DNA of 64,000 nucleotides from Arthrobacter alpinus (GCF_900105965.1 NZ_FNTV01000001.1:2108001-2172000); one strand, 5' to 3'; numbered from the stretch's first letter, positions 35,796-46,034 are shown. Notes: generated by a model from the sequence alone, not told the origin. Program-made: numbers and translations.

Positions 35796-37153
35796 TGCTA
35801 ACGCCAACCGAAAGTGGGGCCAGTAGGGCCATTTGAAAATGTACGGTAGGGACACATAGCTAACAGTTCGTTAGCGGGACATTCCTAACATTCTTATTCA
35901 GATCAGAGTGGTGAGTGTGAATGATCGTTGTGTTGAAATCTTGTTGACCCCGTCCCGGGAGGGCATCCCAGTATCGGAGGCGTGCCGCCGGCACGGGATC
36001 TCTCGACAGAGCTTTTAGGAATATTGTCGCCTGCTGTGGACTGCGGGAATCGCTGGGCTACAGCCCCGGTCTCGGTGTCCGGTTCATTCACCGCGGAAGA
36101 CCACTTCGGAGGAGGAGTCGTTGAACGTGCGGTTGCGGGTCGATAATCCGCGTTGGGGAGCGAGAGTCCTACGGTCCAATTTCAAACAAGCGGGACTGGA
36201 TCCTGCGCCGGCTGTATCGACGGTCCATCGCGTCATCGTCCGCCATGCTCTCGTGAGCACGCAGGAAACCCGGGCTCCCAAGACATGGACGCAATTTGAA
36301 CGTCTGGCCCCGAATGATCTGTGGCCGATTGACGGTACACAGGCCGCTTTATAGGACGGTTCCAAGGCCTGAATCATCGATCTGATCGATGATCATACTC
36401 TCTGACCCATCGGCGCCTACGCGGTTCGCGGCGTTACAGCCCTAGTTGTCTGGGCGGCGGTGGAAAAGCCGTTGCCGAGCATGGAGCCCGAGACAGTTAA
36501 TCAGCGACAAGGGCGGCACTTCCGCTCCCGCAAAGGTAACAAGGCGGTGTTCTTCCAGGAACGACTCACGGCACTAGGTGTAGAGCAACTCCATTCACGC
36601 CTTAGTCATCCGAAAAATTGCGGGAAACCGGTACGCGACCATCGCTCAATCAAGGATTACTATGCCGACCACTGGCCAGCCACGACGATCGATGAACTGC
36701 AGAAACTCTGCGACACCTTCCGATGCTCCTACAACCTGCAACGGCCCCATCTACCGCTGAACCAAGAAACACCGGGAGCCGCCTACGCCCTGTACAAGAA
36801 GGCAACACCGGACGATACCGCCGGATCCGTGAACTACCGCAAACGCAAAATCAACATCGGTCAAGCCCATACCTGACCCACGTTCGCATCATCGAAGGGC
36901 CCGACCACAGAACCGACCACTTCGTCGCCACTGGAGAAATCCTCCGCCAACTCACACTCGGACCAGTCGGCACCTATCACGACAGCGGAAGCAAGCGTGG
37001 TCGACCCCACAAACCAACCACAACAAACTCGACTGTCAGGCATCTCCCGACAACGCAGTGTCAGGGATGTCCCCGGACCGTACCCCCTCCTAGATGGTTG
37101 GGTGCACTGTTTTCAATCGGCAGTCATTGTCCAATTTTCGGTTGGTGTTAACA
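35796..37153. mobile_element. Insertion element with long imperfect terminal repeats, inside the ISL3 transposase
   Basis: The ends are inverted repeats: 35796-35817 (TGCTAACGCCAACCGAAAGT...) and 37131-37153 match in about 18 of 22 positions, and similarity extends further for some 50 bases. The junctions coincide with the break in the ISL3 reading frame, so this is the inserted DNA. Its payload is the IS481-like remnant at 35874-37077. No clear target duplication was found. Confidence 0.7.
35874..37077 (+). pseudogene. IS481-like transposase remnant, several stops and frameshifts
   Basis: The plus strand shows a degenerate transposase: a helix-turn-helix start (SREGIPVSEACRRHGISRQS) ending in a TAG, then NVRLRVDNPRWGARVLR, APNDLWPIDGT, stops, and the catalytic-domain tail (HSRLSHPKNCGKPVRDH, FRCSYNLQRPHLPLNQ). 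The C-terminal part continues in another frame (GEILRQLTLGPVGTYHDSG). The ends 35874-35890 (GCGGGACATTCCTAACA) and 37059-37077 (TGTCAGGGATGTCCCCGGA) are inverted repeats. No functional protein can be made. Confidence 0.75.
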
Positions 37154-37735
37154 CCCCGGCAACATTCCGAAAAGCCTTGAGGATATGACTGCCCCGAACA
37201 GCCGTCTCCTATGATCATTTCCATCCGATCCAGCTCTCGAACCAGACACTGACAGAGAGCCGCCGGCGACTATCTCATCAGGTACGGGTCGTCGTGGCCG
37301 GCCCGTAGATCCAGCATGGGCACACCGAATGCTGCTACTGCAGATCAGCGACGCATTCTCAGATCAAGCACGGGCGAAGCTAGAAATCGCCTTCCCACCG
37401 ACGATCTAATCGGGAAGCTCAATGCAGCTTGGAATGTGCAAGAACAAGTGCGAACACTGCTGCGCGGCGGCTCACTGGAGGACGCCGAGATCGCCAAGGA
37501 ACACCTTGAATATCTCTTTAAGGGCTCGAATCAGCTCGAGACAACCGGCCTGTGACGGACCGTCTGTCGCTGGTGGAAGGCGGTCGAAGTTCTTATCGTC
37601 ACCGGTGCCACCACGGGAAAAGTAGAAGCCAACACCGGCATCAAGAGCACGTGACGCGGCTTCGCCAATAGCGCTAACTACACGAATCGTATTAGGCACA
37701 GGAGCGCCGTCCGAACAGCAGCGAATCATCCATGA
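37154..37735 (+). pseudogene. ISL3-family transposase, C-terminal half
   Basis: The sequence continues the ISL3 transposase: FRKALRI, stop, LPRTAVSYDHFH, then RRGRPVDPAWAHRMLLLQI, a frameshift, DDLIGKLNAAWNVQEQVRTL, a TGA at 37553, RTVCRWWKAVEVLIVTGATT, another stop, and RGFANSANYTNRI to a final TGA at 37735. At least three stops and one shift make it a pseudogene. Together with 35223-35795 it forms one element. Confidence 0.8.
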
Positions 37736-37760
37736 CAATAGGGGATTTCACCACGAACCG

Positions 37761-38021
37761 CGAAGAGCCGGTAACCGGCTCGGAGACCGGCAGCTGAACC
37801 AGGCCTCGGATACCATTACCCGAAACCGCGTGAGTTTCGACCCCGACACCCGGGACTATGTCTTACGGCGAGCCCAGCAAGAGAAGACCCGCTGCGAGAT
37901 CCGCCGCTGTATCAAGTGCATCATTGCCCGGCACCTCTACGGAAAAAACGCCAGCAAGTTTAAACTCAACCCAAAGAAGGCTCGGTTGTCGTTACGGCGA
38001 GTCACACCGGGACTAGGTTAA
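37761..38021 (+). pseudogene. IS110-family transposase C-terminal fragment
   Basis: A partial frame reading RRAGNRLGDRQLNQASDTIT, then DPDTRDYVLRRAQQ and RCEIRRCIKCIIARHLY resembles the C-terminal end of IS110 transposases (the usual D-x-x-T-R-x-Y and R-x-x-K-R-x-I-A-R pattern). The remainder of the gene is absent. It abuts the end of the flippase gene, two bases past its stop region. Confidence 0.65.
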
Positions 38022-39536
38022 TTTTCGGATAGAAATGTCTTCTTGACTCCGCTTCCTAAACATTTCCTTAAATAAAGATAATTGAATTCGAGAAAACTTA
38101 CGATGAGCAATCCACAAAATTCCAATATATATTATAGTGGCACTAACTAAACCGACACTCATTCGAAGAATCAATGGCATTGCACTCAAGTTCAATATCA
38201 AATATGCGCCTGCCGCCCAAAAACTGGCATGAAATGCCGGAAAAACCGCAAGAAACATGTCACGAATAGTCGTTCCCACAAGACGCTTCTGCAAGAAAAT
38301 AATATATGGCGTAAGTAGTATGCCCGAAATCGTATACCCCCATGCCACGCCCACAATACCTCCTTGTAGGCCGATCAGTATTCCACCGACTTGCACAATC
38401 GCTGCAATAATATTAAATCGTAAGTGCGTATTTGCTTTTCCCAAACCAATCAATATTGGCGCATTAACAGCGGTCACTGCCTGCCGAGCCCCTGTAAGCG
38501 CTAGGATTTGGAGTACCGGAACTGCACCAGCCCATTGATTTCCTAGAACCAGGTTTACCGAATCCTCAGCAGAGATTGCGATCAGAGCCATCAACGGAAA
38601 AGAAACGATTGATATAGAAGATATACTACGGAGCGTAAGAAGAGAAACTCTTTCCAAATCATTTTGGCTGCGAGCCACTGCGGGCAAAAGAACGCGAGTT
38701 ACGACCTGTCCGACCATTTGAACAGGGGTCAAAAGCACCCGATATGCTAAAGAGTAGAGCGCTAACGCACCACTTCCTAAGATTCTACCGACAACGAGGT
38801 TATCAGTGTTTCGGGATGCGACAGAGAACAGATTACCGACAAAAATCTTAATGCCAAACTTGATTGTCCCGTTAAGCTCCACGAATCTCAAGGAAGGTAT
38901 CGGTGCTCGAGCTGCAATAAGTAGGACGACTGCGACGAACGCATCACTGACTACAAGCTGAATCACAAGAGACCAATAGCCCGCGCCCTGCATGGCGAAA
39001 ATCAGCCCCAGGAACCCACCCAAAAAAGCGCCAAGAACATCAGCAATTGCAATTGCCCGGAACGCAAAAGTTCGTGTTAGCAGCATTCTAGGCACTATGG
39101 CCAGTGCCTTAAATACCAGGCCAGCGCCAAGAACCCAAAGGACTTCAATAAGCTGTGGAGATGAAAAAAACGATGCCACCATCGGAGCTGTGAGGTAAGT
39201 AACAAGCATCATGACGGCTGCCAATGTGAGATTAAGCCCCGCGGCTGCAGCAACGACACGCCGAGAGATCCTCGAACGGCTCACCAAGGATGCAGTTAAC
39301 CCTTGGTCCAGTAGCAACGTAGCAACGACCATGTAAACGTTGGCCTGCGCAACCACCCCATAAGATTCCGGTCCAAGGATTCGCGCCAGAACGAGAGAAA
39401 AGACAATCAGTAGCCCTTGTCTACCGACAAGCGACAACGCGTTCCACGCTACCGATTTCTTGGCGGACTTACCTGCGACGTCGTCGTATGAATATTCCGC
39501 TATCTTGGTCTTACGACTAATAGCTCGACCAATCAC
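38013..39536 (-). CDS. Polysaccharide flippase (Wzx-like, MATE/PST family)
   Basis: A 507-residue membrane protein with about 14 hydrophobic segments. Motifs: NALSLVGRQGLLIVFSLVLA, RILGPESYGVVAQ near the N-terminus, typical of polysaccharide export proteins that translocate lipid-linked repeat units. The GTG start overlaps the pyruvyltransferase stop (GTGA), so these genes are coupled. It ends the glycosyltransferase operon and lies next to dead insertion sequences. Confidence 0.9.
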   Translation of the reverse strand: MIGRAISRKTKIAEYSYDDVAGKSAKKSVAWNALSLVGRQGLLIVFSLVLARILGPESYGVVAQANVYMVVATLLLDQGLTASLVSRSRISRRVVAAAAGLNLTLAAVMMLVTYLTAPMVASFFSSPQLIEVLWVLGAGLVFKALAIVPRMLLTRTFAFRAIAIADVLGAFLGGFLGLIFAMQGAGYWSLVIQLVVSDAFVAVVLLIAARAPIPSLRFVELNGTIKFGIKIFVGNLFSVASRNTDNLVVGRILGSGALALYSLAYRVLLTPVQMVGQVVTRVLLPAVARSQNDLERVSLLTLRSISSISIVSFPLMALIAISAEDSVNLVLGNQWAGAVPVLQILALTGARQAVTAVNAPILIGLGKANTHLRFNIIAAIVQVGGILIGLQGGIVGVAWGYTISGILLTPYIIFLQKRLVGTTIRDMFLAVFPAFHASFWAAGAYLILNLSAMPLILRMSVGLVSATIIYIGILWIAHRKFSRIQLSLFKEMFRKRSQEDISIRKLT

Positions 39537-40756
39537 GATTGACTTCTTACGAGCAAATTGGCAGGAAGGACGGAACGATTACGTAGACTCTCAAGTTGGT
39601 CAGCCGTTATCACAGGATAACTTTTTCCATCTCTGAATTCAGTGAGCTTCAATTCAATCCAGGCAGGAGTGAAATCCTCGATTAGCACAACGAAATCCCC
39701 CAATCCAAGTGAATTAAACAATTCCATTGTTTTGAATTCGTAGGCAACGGCTATCACGGGCGTTCCTGCAACCAAGGCCAATATGGCTAGGTGCATTCTC
39801 GTCGTGATAACGAGGTCTACTTCACGGACCATCTGCAATAGTTCAGCCGGTCGGTGAAATTCCTTATCAATACAAACATCTAATCCACGAAATATTTCAG
39901 CCGCCAACTTTGAATCATCATATGCGTATGACGGTACTCCCTGGCAAGTCGAAACGGCACGGACTTCCCAGCCGTCTTTTAATAGCATCCTAGCCGCAGA
40001 CTTCATGGATGAAGAGTAAGTAGTACTATCAAAAGAGTCTTGGTCTACTCCTCTCGACCACTCTCGAACGGAAATAAATGCTTTTGATCGGTTCGATCCT
40101 CTAGTCGCCCGTTCGCCCCGACTGAACGAAAAGACGGCGTCAGCCACAACCTGGCCTCTCGGAGCTTCAGGATTTGCGCCAGTCCAAGCCAGCATAGACT
40201 TCTCGTCGCGAAAATATACCGCTTGAGTAACCGCAGCTATCTCGCGGATTTGGCTAAGCGCTCTTTGACTCTTGAACGGTCCCATTGACTGCGTCCAGAG
40301 GACAACTTGACAGTCTAGTGCCTCAGCCAACTTGAGTTCTTGGACTCTGGGATCAAAATTGTAATGATCAACCAAGTAAGTTCCACCACTGCTAATAAGA
40401 TAATCAATTCCCTGCAGGGCGTGCCAACTTTTTACAAAACCGCTGTCGCGAAGTATGGGAAGTTTGAATATAGATACGACGATCTTGTTTGAATTAGCGA
40501 GTCGATTCACTGCTCTGCGACGCAAACTCTGGAGCACGTTTCGTACTCTGCCAGAAAATCGAGGTGGAGAAACAGTAAGCTGCTGATAAATCGTCCATTC
40601 CGGATACAGTTTCGAGGTAACTGAAGCATTCGAATCAAAGACTATAACATCCTTTCGATTCGCAATCCCTGATTCTTCGAGAGCAATAAGTATGCCCTCA
40701 TAGATCGCCGCGTCGCCGGTATTGGAAAGGACAGCATTTGTTACGGCAATTCTCAT
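39533..40756 (-). CDS. Polysaccharide pyruvyl transferase family protein
   Basis: A 407-residue protein. N-terminal TNAVLSNTGDAAIYEGIL, SSGGTYLVDHYNF, WTQSMGPFKSQ and C-terminal TTRMHLAILALVAGTPVIAV are characteristic of the PF04230 family, which adds pyruvyl ketals to glycans from PEP. Pyruvylated wall or exopolysaccharide glycans are SLH ligands, which fits the SLH protein at 14344-15915. The gap to the next gene upstream is about 70 bases. Confidence 0.88.
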   Translation of the reverse strand: MRIAVTNAVLSNTGDAAIYEGILIALEESGIANRKDVIVFDSNASVTSKLYPEWTIYQQLTVSPPRFSGRVRNVLQSLRRRAVNRLANSNKIVVSIFKLPILRDSGFVKSWHALQGIDYLISSGGTYLVDHYNFDPRVQELKLAEALDCQVVLWTQSMGPFKSQRALSQIREIAAVTQAVYFRDEKSMLAWTGANPEAPRGQVVADAVFSFSRGERATRGSNRSKAFISVREWSRGVDQDSFDSTTYSSSMKSAARMLLKDGWEVRAVSTCQGVPSYAYDDSKLAAEIFRGLDVCIDKEFHRPAELLQMVREVDLVITTRMHLAILALVAGTPVIAVAYEFKTMELFNSLGLGDFVVLIEDFTPAWIELKLTEFRDGKSYPVITADQLESLRNRSVLPANLLVRSQS

Positions 40757-40824
40757 TTGAATCCCTATTTTTTCGATTTTGACTGATTTCTTAGATGGTA
40801 AAGTCTTGGTAATACGAAATAGTT

Positions 40825-41946
40825 TTAGAAAAGCTCGTCGTAAATCCGCTCAAGCTCCTCCGTCTGTTTAACGAGATCAAAGTTCTTCCTAACAAATTCC
40901 GCCCCATTAGTTCCCAGCTGTTGGGCAAAACCAGCATCGTTTAAAACTGCATGCATGCGTTCTGAGAGGCCCAAAACATCATGTTCGTCGACTAACAATC
41001 CTTGTGAATCAGTTGGTATTGCCTCGGGGATTCCCGAATGAAACGTCGAAATAACAGGGGTTCCGGAACTCATTGCTTCGAGAATCGATATCGGTAGTCC
41101 CTCTCGGTCACCGTTTCCGGCGGTCACGCTCGGTAGGACAAATGCCGCGCTACGTTTCAACATGCCCCTGACTTCGACATTTGATAGAGGTCCGTGGAAT
41201 ATTGTTTGACGCGAAATGCCTAGGTTGCGAGCTTGTTCCTCGAGTGAAGCTCGGAGTGGCCCGTCACCAACAATATCCAAGACTGAGTCAGGATTCCGAG
41301 AAGAAATTTTCGCGAACGCGTGTAGCAGGTTCGACGTACCCTTCTTTTCAACAAGGCGTGCAACATGAATGAAACGCGCTTCACGCACAGAATTACTAAA
41401 TGCAAATTTCTGAGTATCAATCCCGATGTAATGAGTAACAATGTTTTCTTCATCGAAACCCTGATCCAAGGCTTTCCTTTTTAGATCATTTGAAACGCAC
41501 AATACTTTTGATGCCTGGCGCATAATCCGCTTCCGAGTAAGCGCATACCTTGCAGCTACAGGTTTACCGGTCTTCAACAGTTGGCTTGGTTTCACCGTGA
41601 CATCTCGACCGTGTAGAGTCACGACGAGCGGAACGGAAATCGCCTTAGCGGCGGGTAGTGCAAGCATTCCATCCGGTCCAAAATGGGCATGAATAAGCCT
41701 CGCGCCAACATCACGAAGCAAACCCGTAAACGCGGTTGAATGCCCTGTGGACGAAAAGATCCTATCCTGAATTTTAGATTGATAACTCTGTAATGAAAAT
41801 GACTTTACGTCCATAACCGGATCTTTAATCCTAAATCTGGAAACATAGATTGGATTGTGACGCGTCATTGCGCCTGCTTGAGACTGGATAAAAGTTTCCG
41901 AAAGTGCAAAGAAATTTTGTCGGAATAAAACTATGTTATCGTCCAC
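40825..41946 (-). CDS. Glycosyltransferase family 4
   Basis: A 373-residue GT-B enzyme. LIHAHFGPDGMLALPAAKAI, FIHVARLVEKKGTSNLLHAF, and the nucleotide-binding EGLPISILEAMSSGTPVIST are family signatures. The N-terminal half resembles colanic-acid-type transferases. The GTG start overlaps the upstream gene by 16 bases. The donor sugar is not predictable. Confidence 0.88.
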   Translation of the reverse strand: MDDNIVLFRQNFFALSETFIQSQAGAMTRHNPIYVSRFRIKDPVMDVKSFSLQSYQSKIQDRIFSSTGHSTAFTGLLRDVGARLIHAHFGPDGMLALPAAKAISVPLVVTLHGRDVTVKPSQLLKTGKPVAARYALTRKRIMRQASKVLCVSNDLKRKALDQGFDEENIVTHYIGIDTQKFAFSNSVREARFIHVARLVEKKGTSNLLHAFAKISSRNPDSVLDIVGDGPLRASLEEQARNLGISRQTIFHGPLSNVEVRGMLKRSAAFVLPSVTAGNGDREGLPISILEAMSSGTPVISTFHSGIPEAIPTDSQGLLVDEHDVLGLSERMHAVLNDAGFAQQLGTNGAEFVRKNFDLVKQTEELERIYDELF

Positions 41947-43214
41947 CGCGGAATTCCGTATCTTTCGTCGAAAGTTAGGTCAGGTATCACATTTTCAGAA
42001 TTTCCAGTTAACCTATTATATTTTCCAATTGCATGAAACAGCACCCCATGACGCTGAGTAACTTCGCTATCAGTGGGAACAAGTTGGAATTGCTGGGTCC
42101 CTCTGGCGAGACGTCTCCGAAGCCTCGTATCCGAAGACAACTGCCGCATCACGCTTGCGAGAGATTCACGATCCCTTGCGATAAAATGTAATCCATTTTT
42201 GTCATGATAAACCCATTCAGTTGGCCCCCCCTCATTAGCCACGATTGTCGGCTTACCGGCGGCAAGATATTGTAAAACGTTTTGACCCAGCGGTTCAGGT
42301 CGAATTGACGCCTGAACGCAAATGTCCGCGGCAGCGATGACCTCTTTGACATTGCTAACGTGCCCCAAGAAATCCACATTGCCTTCTATGCCCAATTTAG
42401 TGACAAGACATTTCAGTTCTTCGTAGAATTCACCATGGCCGAATGCAGGAGCTCCAGCAAGCCTAAGTCGTACCTTTGTCCCTTTAAACACGTCGGCAAA
42501 CGCTTCAATTAACAAGCGCTGACCTTTCCACGGGTCGATCCGCGCCACCATGGCAATTGATTCGACGCGGTCATTTATCAGACTTTGGCTCATCCGGGCA
42601 TCTATGCCAGCAGGGCTCGGAATTACCGTGACTACTGCACCCTTTCCACTCCATTTGACGGCAGACTCCATGGTGGACCTTGAGTTTCCGATAATTGCGT
42701 TGGCACGCGGCAATACGAGACGTCTAAATAACAACAGACCAATTCGGCCAAGGCTTGGTTCGTCCACCATGTCACGAAGATGCACCACAAGCGGCTTTCT
42801 CGTACCAACACATGCCAATGCGCCATAGAGCCCCGAGCGACTTGTGTTCGCATGGACTACTGCAGCGTCCCGAAATGATGCAGAAAAGCGAAGTGCAAAT
42901 GCTTGTCCAACAACACCGGCTCCAAATCTAGCGAGGCCAACTATACTGGCGTTGCTGGCACCAAACATTTGCCTTGGTCCAATTTCCTCGATTTTTGCAC
43001 CCCCGGATATACCTTCGTTGAAGGCATCATTCTCAATTCCGGCGGCACCTTTCGGCACTGCAATAATTGGGTTCCAGGTCTTAGCTCGGCTGGCTATGCG
43101 CCGAAGCGCAATCTCTGCACCGCCTGCGGCACGAGTATGATCCAAATGAAGAACGCTGAAGCGTTCCCGGTTGATCAGGTCGAAATCAACGGTTGTCGGC
43201 GCACTACTTTGCAT
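41931..43214 (-). CDS. Glycosyltransferase family 4
   Basis: A 427-residue GT-B enzyme: HTRAAGGAEIALRRI near the N-terminus, IAMVARIDPWKGQRLLIEAF, and the C-terminal PEPLGQNVLQYLAAGKPTIV with NEGGPTEWV. It overlaps the upstream gene by 11 bases. Substrate unknown. It differs from its neighbour (40825) by more than length, so they are not recent duplicates. Confidence 0.87.
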   Translation of the reverse strand: MQSSAPTTVDFDLINRERFSVLHLDHTRAAGGAEIALRRIASRAKTWNPIIAVPKGAAGIENDAFNEGISGGAKIEEIGPRQMFGASNASIVGLARFGAGVVGQAFALRFSASFRDAAVVHANTSRSGLYGALACVGTRKPLVVHLRDMVDEPSLGRIGLLLFRRLVLPRANAIIGNSRSTMESAVKWSGKGAVVTVIPSPAGIDARMSQSLINDRVESIAMVARIDPWKGQRLLIEAFADVFKGTKVRLRLAGAPAFGHGEFYEELKCLVTKLGIEGNVDFLGHVSNVKEVIAAADICVQASIRPEPLGQNVLQYLAAGKPTIVANEGGPTEWVYHDKNGLHFIARDRESLASVMRQLSSDTRLRRRLARGTQQFQLVPTDSEVTQRHGVLFHAIGKYNRLTGNSENVIPDLTFDERYGIPRWTIT

Positions 43215-44319
43215 CTATCGGTCGCTTTCTCGCAGCAACTGCGGCTAGCCGGGCACAAACTGCGTTTAGCGAACCCTCAATCGTGAGTTTCTTGGCGTTG
43301 GTCCACACATGAGAGGCCACCTTTTGCCTCAACTCCTGGTCATTGGCCAGATCTCCTGTCGCTTGGACCCATCCGGCAGAGTCCACGGGATCAAGTACAA
43401 AGCGGTCGCGTAGTTCTGGATCTGTAAAAAGCAGCGGTGCCGCACCGAATGCCTTCGAAAGAACCATCGGAATACCGTAAGTAGCCGCTTCTACTGCGCT
43501 GCGTCCAAATGCTTCACGGAACGAAGTACCCAGGTAGATTCCTGCCCCGTTCCACAGTGTAAGCGGATCGACCCATCCACCAAACGTTACGTTTTGGGGT
43601 GCCATGGTTTCTAGGTCTGCTCGCATCTCTCCGTCGCCATACATTCTGCCCGGCAATTCCAAGTCTCGCAAAACATTCAAGAATAACTGGGGGTTTTTGT
43701 CGACCGACATACGAGCAGCCCACACTATATTCGTATTCGAGGCAACGACGTTATGTTCGTTCTGAAGGCCAACGTCTGCTATGCCGGCAGGGACAATGAC
43801 TGCTGAAGGCCATGCGATATCATCCCGGAGAACAGTTGTAGTGGACCAAACTTCGTCCATACGGCCTAGCGCACAGCGCTCAAGGAAACGCCATAGGAGG
43901 CGCTTTGCTTCATTAGCCTCCCCCTTCTGTGGCCAGGCAGCACCACGTACGAATGCAACGCGAATCTGCTTTCGCCAAGGTCTCATGAGCGCGAGCATCA
44001 TGTCGGTTTGCGGAATCATGGAAATCAACGCATCGGCTGTCTGGACATCTGGATGGCTCACCAATTTTTTGTAAAGTTTCACGAGGCCGCGAAGGCCCCC
44101 TCGCCTAATGACTCGAACCTCAACTCCCTCTGGCAATTCTTCCGGTTCCAGGTCTCCGCGTGTGAGGATGAGGGCAGACCAGTCTAGACCCCTCATACGT
44201 GCCGATTCGACTAATTGACAAGTGGACCTGAATACACCTCCCTTTGTCACCAAGGGACCCGAAATTATCATCACTTTCATGTCTGGCGAGGCCGAATTAC
44301 CGCTGGGCATGCTCATCAT
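43204..44319 (-). CDS. Glycosyltransferase family 4
   Basis: A 371-residue GT-B enzyme. MIISGPLVTKGGVFRSTCQL, VWAARMSVDKNPQLFLNVL, and GTSFREAFGRSAVEAATYGI followed by PMVLSKAFG. The start may also be ATG at 44280 (MKVMIISGPL), but AGAAGGA just upstream of 44319 supports the longer form. Overlaps the upstream gene by 23 bases. Confidence 0.85.
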   Translation of the reverse strand: MMSMPSGNSASPDMKVMIISGPLVTKGGVFRSTCQLVESARMRGLDWSALILTRGDLEPEELPEGVEVRVIRRGGLRGLVKLYKKLVSHPDVQTADALISMIPQTDMMLALMRPWRKQIRVAFVRGAAWPQKGEANEAKRLLWRFLERCALGRMDEVWSTTTVLRDDIAWPSAVIVPAGIADVGLQNEHNVVASNTNIVWAARMSVDKNPQLFLNVLRDLELPGRMYGDGEMRADLETMAPQNVTFGGWVDPLTLWNGAGIYLGTSFREAFGRSAVEAATYGIPMVLSKAFGAAPLLFTDPELRDRFVLDPVDSAGWVQATGDLANDQELRQKVASHVWTNAKKLTIEGSLNAVCARLAAVAARKRPIDAK

Positions 44320-45484
44320 TTCCTTCTAGTGTTTGGATGGTTGCGCTTCGGCCCGTCCAGGACACGAGTTTTTTCCTGAAAACAGCAGCGTCGAATATTT
44401 TCGCATGTTCTCGGATTGCATTCCGGTCCAACGAAGCGGCCGTTTGCAGAGCATGTTGCAAAGACTGAGTATCCTTCGATTTCAGGTGGACGCCACTAAT
44501 TCCGTCAGCTACAGTTTCCAGAACACCGCCCTCGTTTCCACAAATCACCGGCGTTCCAACTGCCATAGCTTCAACTGGCATGATTCCGAAATCTTCAACA
44601 GCCATAAAAACGTATGCCAACGCACGCTCGTAGAGCGCATACAAGAGTTGATCTGACGGTCTTTGGACAAAATAGACCGGAATCGATGATTTTTCTCCCC
44701 TTGCCCGTAGGGCTTCTTCTTGGGGGCCGCCACCCGCAATCACCGCTGGGATGTCCGAGGCCTCCGCGATGCTGATCGCCATCTCGAGGCGCTTGTAAGG
44801 AACGAACCGCGACGCTGAAAGTACAAATTCTTCCGGCAGTTTTCTGAGTACATCAGCGTCGCCCGGACCCAAGGCGTCGGACCAACGGCTCACACATTGG
44901 ATGGCACTCACAGAAACCGGCGGGTAGATGATATCCGCGTCCTGATTCCATGTCCGTCGAATACGTTCCCTGACAAATGAACTGTTGGCGGCAAAGTGGG
45001 CGCCCTCAGACGCTCTTTTGCGATCGATAGGTTTGAGCACGTTGGCTAGGCCTCTAATTATTGCCGAGTTACCCCGTGCGTCTAGTTCGGGTTCCCAGAT
45101 GTACCTAGCCGGTGTATGTACATAAACGAATTTCTCATAGTCTTTCCTAACGTCACGGAACGCAACATGATGTGCGAACAGATGAGAACTAACAAGTGAC
45201 CAATCCGCCTCACCAATTAATTGCCGGCGCCAGGTTGGAAGCATCAATGGCATAGCTAAGGCCTTATTCGACCTAAGGGGCGTTCGACTCAGCCAAGTCT
45301 CTGAAACTCTGGACGGGTCAATCTCCGAATGCCCGTCACTCCAGAGCGTCAAAATCCTCGCATCTGAATACGTTGCAGCCATTTCGCGGACGACTTTTTC
45401 TGCACCGCCGGTAGGTTCTAGCCACTCGTGTACAATAAGACCGCTCAAGGCTCTCCAATCTTCAGCAATTAATTTTGAGACCAA
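44297..45484 (-). CDS. Glycosyltransferase family 4, first gene of the glycosyltransferase operon
   Basis: A 395-residue GT-B enzyme, with VHEWLEPTGGAEKVVREMAA, FVLSASRFVPYKRLEMAISI and AVEDFGIMPVEAMAVGTPVI. It resembles mannosyltransferases of the GT4 family, which would fit GDP-mannose from ManC; this is inference. The TTG start at 45484 has no clear Shine-Dalgarno. A palindrome with the TGTGA-N6-TCACA layout lies 47-66 bases upstream. Confidence 0.85.
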   Translation of the reverse strand: MVSKLIAEDWRALSGLIVHEWLEPTGGAEKVVREMAATYSDARILTLWSDGHSEIDPSRVSETWLSRTPLRSNKALAMPLMLPTWRRQLIGEADWSLVSSHLFAHHVAFRDVRKDYEKFVYVHTPARYIWEPELDARGNSAIIRGLANVLKPIDRKRASEGAHFAANSSFVRERIRRTWNQDADIIYPPVSVSAIQCVSRWSDALGPGDADVLRKLPEEFVLSASRFVPYKRLEMAISIAEASDIPAVIAGGGPQEEALRARGEKSSIPVYFVQRPSDQLLYALYERALAYVFMAVEDFGIMPVEAMAVGTPVICGNEGGVLETVADGISGVHLKSKDTQSLQHALQTAASLDRNAIREHAKIFDAAVFRKKLVSWTGRSATIQTLEGNDEHAQR

Positions 45485-46034
45485 ATATATCCACTAATTC
45501 ATGTCGAGATTTGAACTATCATTCAATTCAATTGTGATAAGCATCACAATGAGGGTAACTGGCGCGACGGGACATGAACCTAACACTGTAAGAGGCTAAG
45601 GCGCAGGGCACCGGGTGGCGATCACTTCTCGCTCGGTCGATGACTTTGTGCGAATTAACACTGTCTAGCATGAGTTGGATAACCCAAGAGTACCCGGACT
45701 TAACCAACGGAAGATTCGTCAAATTTAGCTAGGAGGGCCTTACTGGAAGTTCGGGGGAACTGGCTTTTTTGTCGAACCGTAATCTACGTCAATAAACTTC
45801 TAGAATATATCTTCCCGATTCGGAATAATTGCCAAGCTACAGAAGGGCCAAATGTCAGCCCTCAAGCCCGCCTTTTAGTGCCCAATGTCAAGTTAAACTA
45901 ATTCTGCGCGCAATGTAAGTGATGCTGGTGCATCTCGGCATATAGTCAAGTGTAGGATTACGTTCGTGCAAGGACTCATCCATCGAGCCATGCTTCACTA
46001 TACCGCTCTTACTTTTACATGGGGGAAGCTGGAC
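45485..46034. other. 550-base intergenic region between the divergent EPS operons
   Basis: It contains the Crp-like palindrome (45531-45550), a short hairpin (AGTTC...GAACT, 45748-45761) followed by TTTTTT at 45765-45770, and near the right end TAGGAT at 45953 as a possible -10 element of the BY-kinase operon. No gene recognised. Confidence 0.45.
45531..45550. promoter_or_regulatory. Crp/GlxR-like operator upstream of the glycosyltransferase operon
   Basis: ATTGTGAT and ATCACAAT form a perfect 8-bp inverted repeat around AAGC, that is TGTGA-N6-TCACA, the consensus of Crp-type regulators. Actinobacterial GlxR binds TGTGA-N6-TCACA sites. It is located 47-66 bases before the TTG start of 44297-45484. 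Regulator identity is inference. Confidence 0.55.

Noticed and set aside
36084..36377. Minus-strand frame inside the IS481-like remnant
   Set aside because: Shadow of the transposase frame.
45966..46034. Longer GTG start of the BY-kinase
   Set aside because: The TTG at 46035 has a strong GGGGGAAG and matches the usual N-terminus (ELRDYLLILRRSW).
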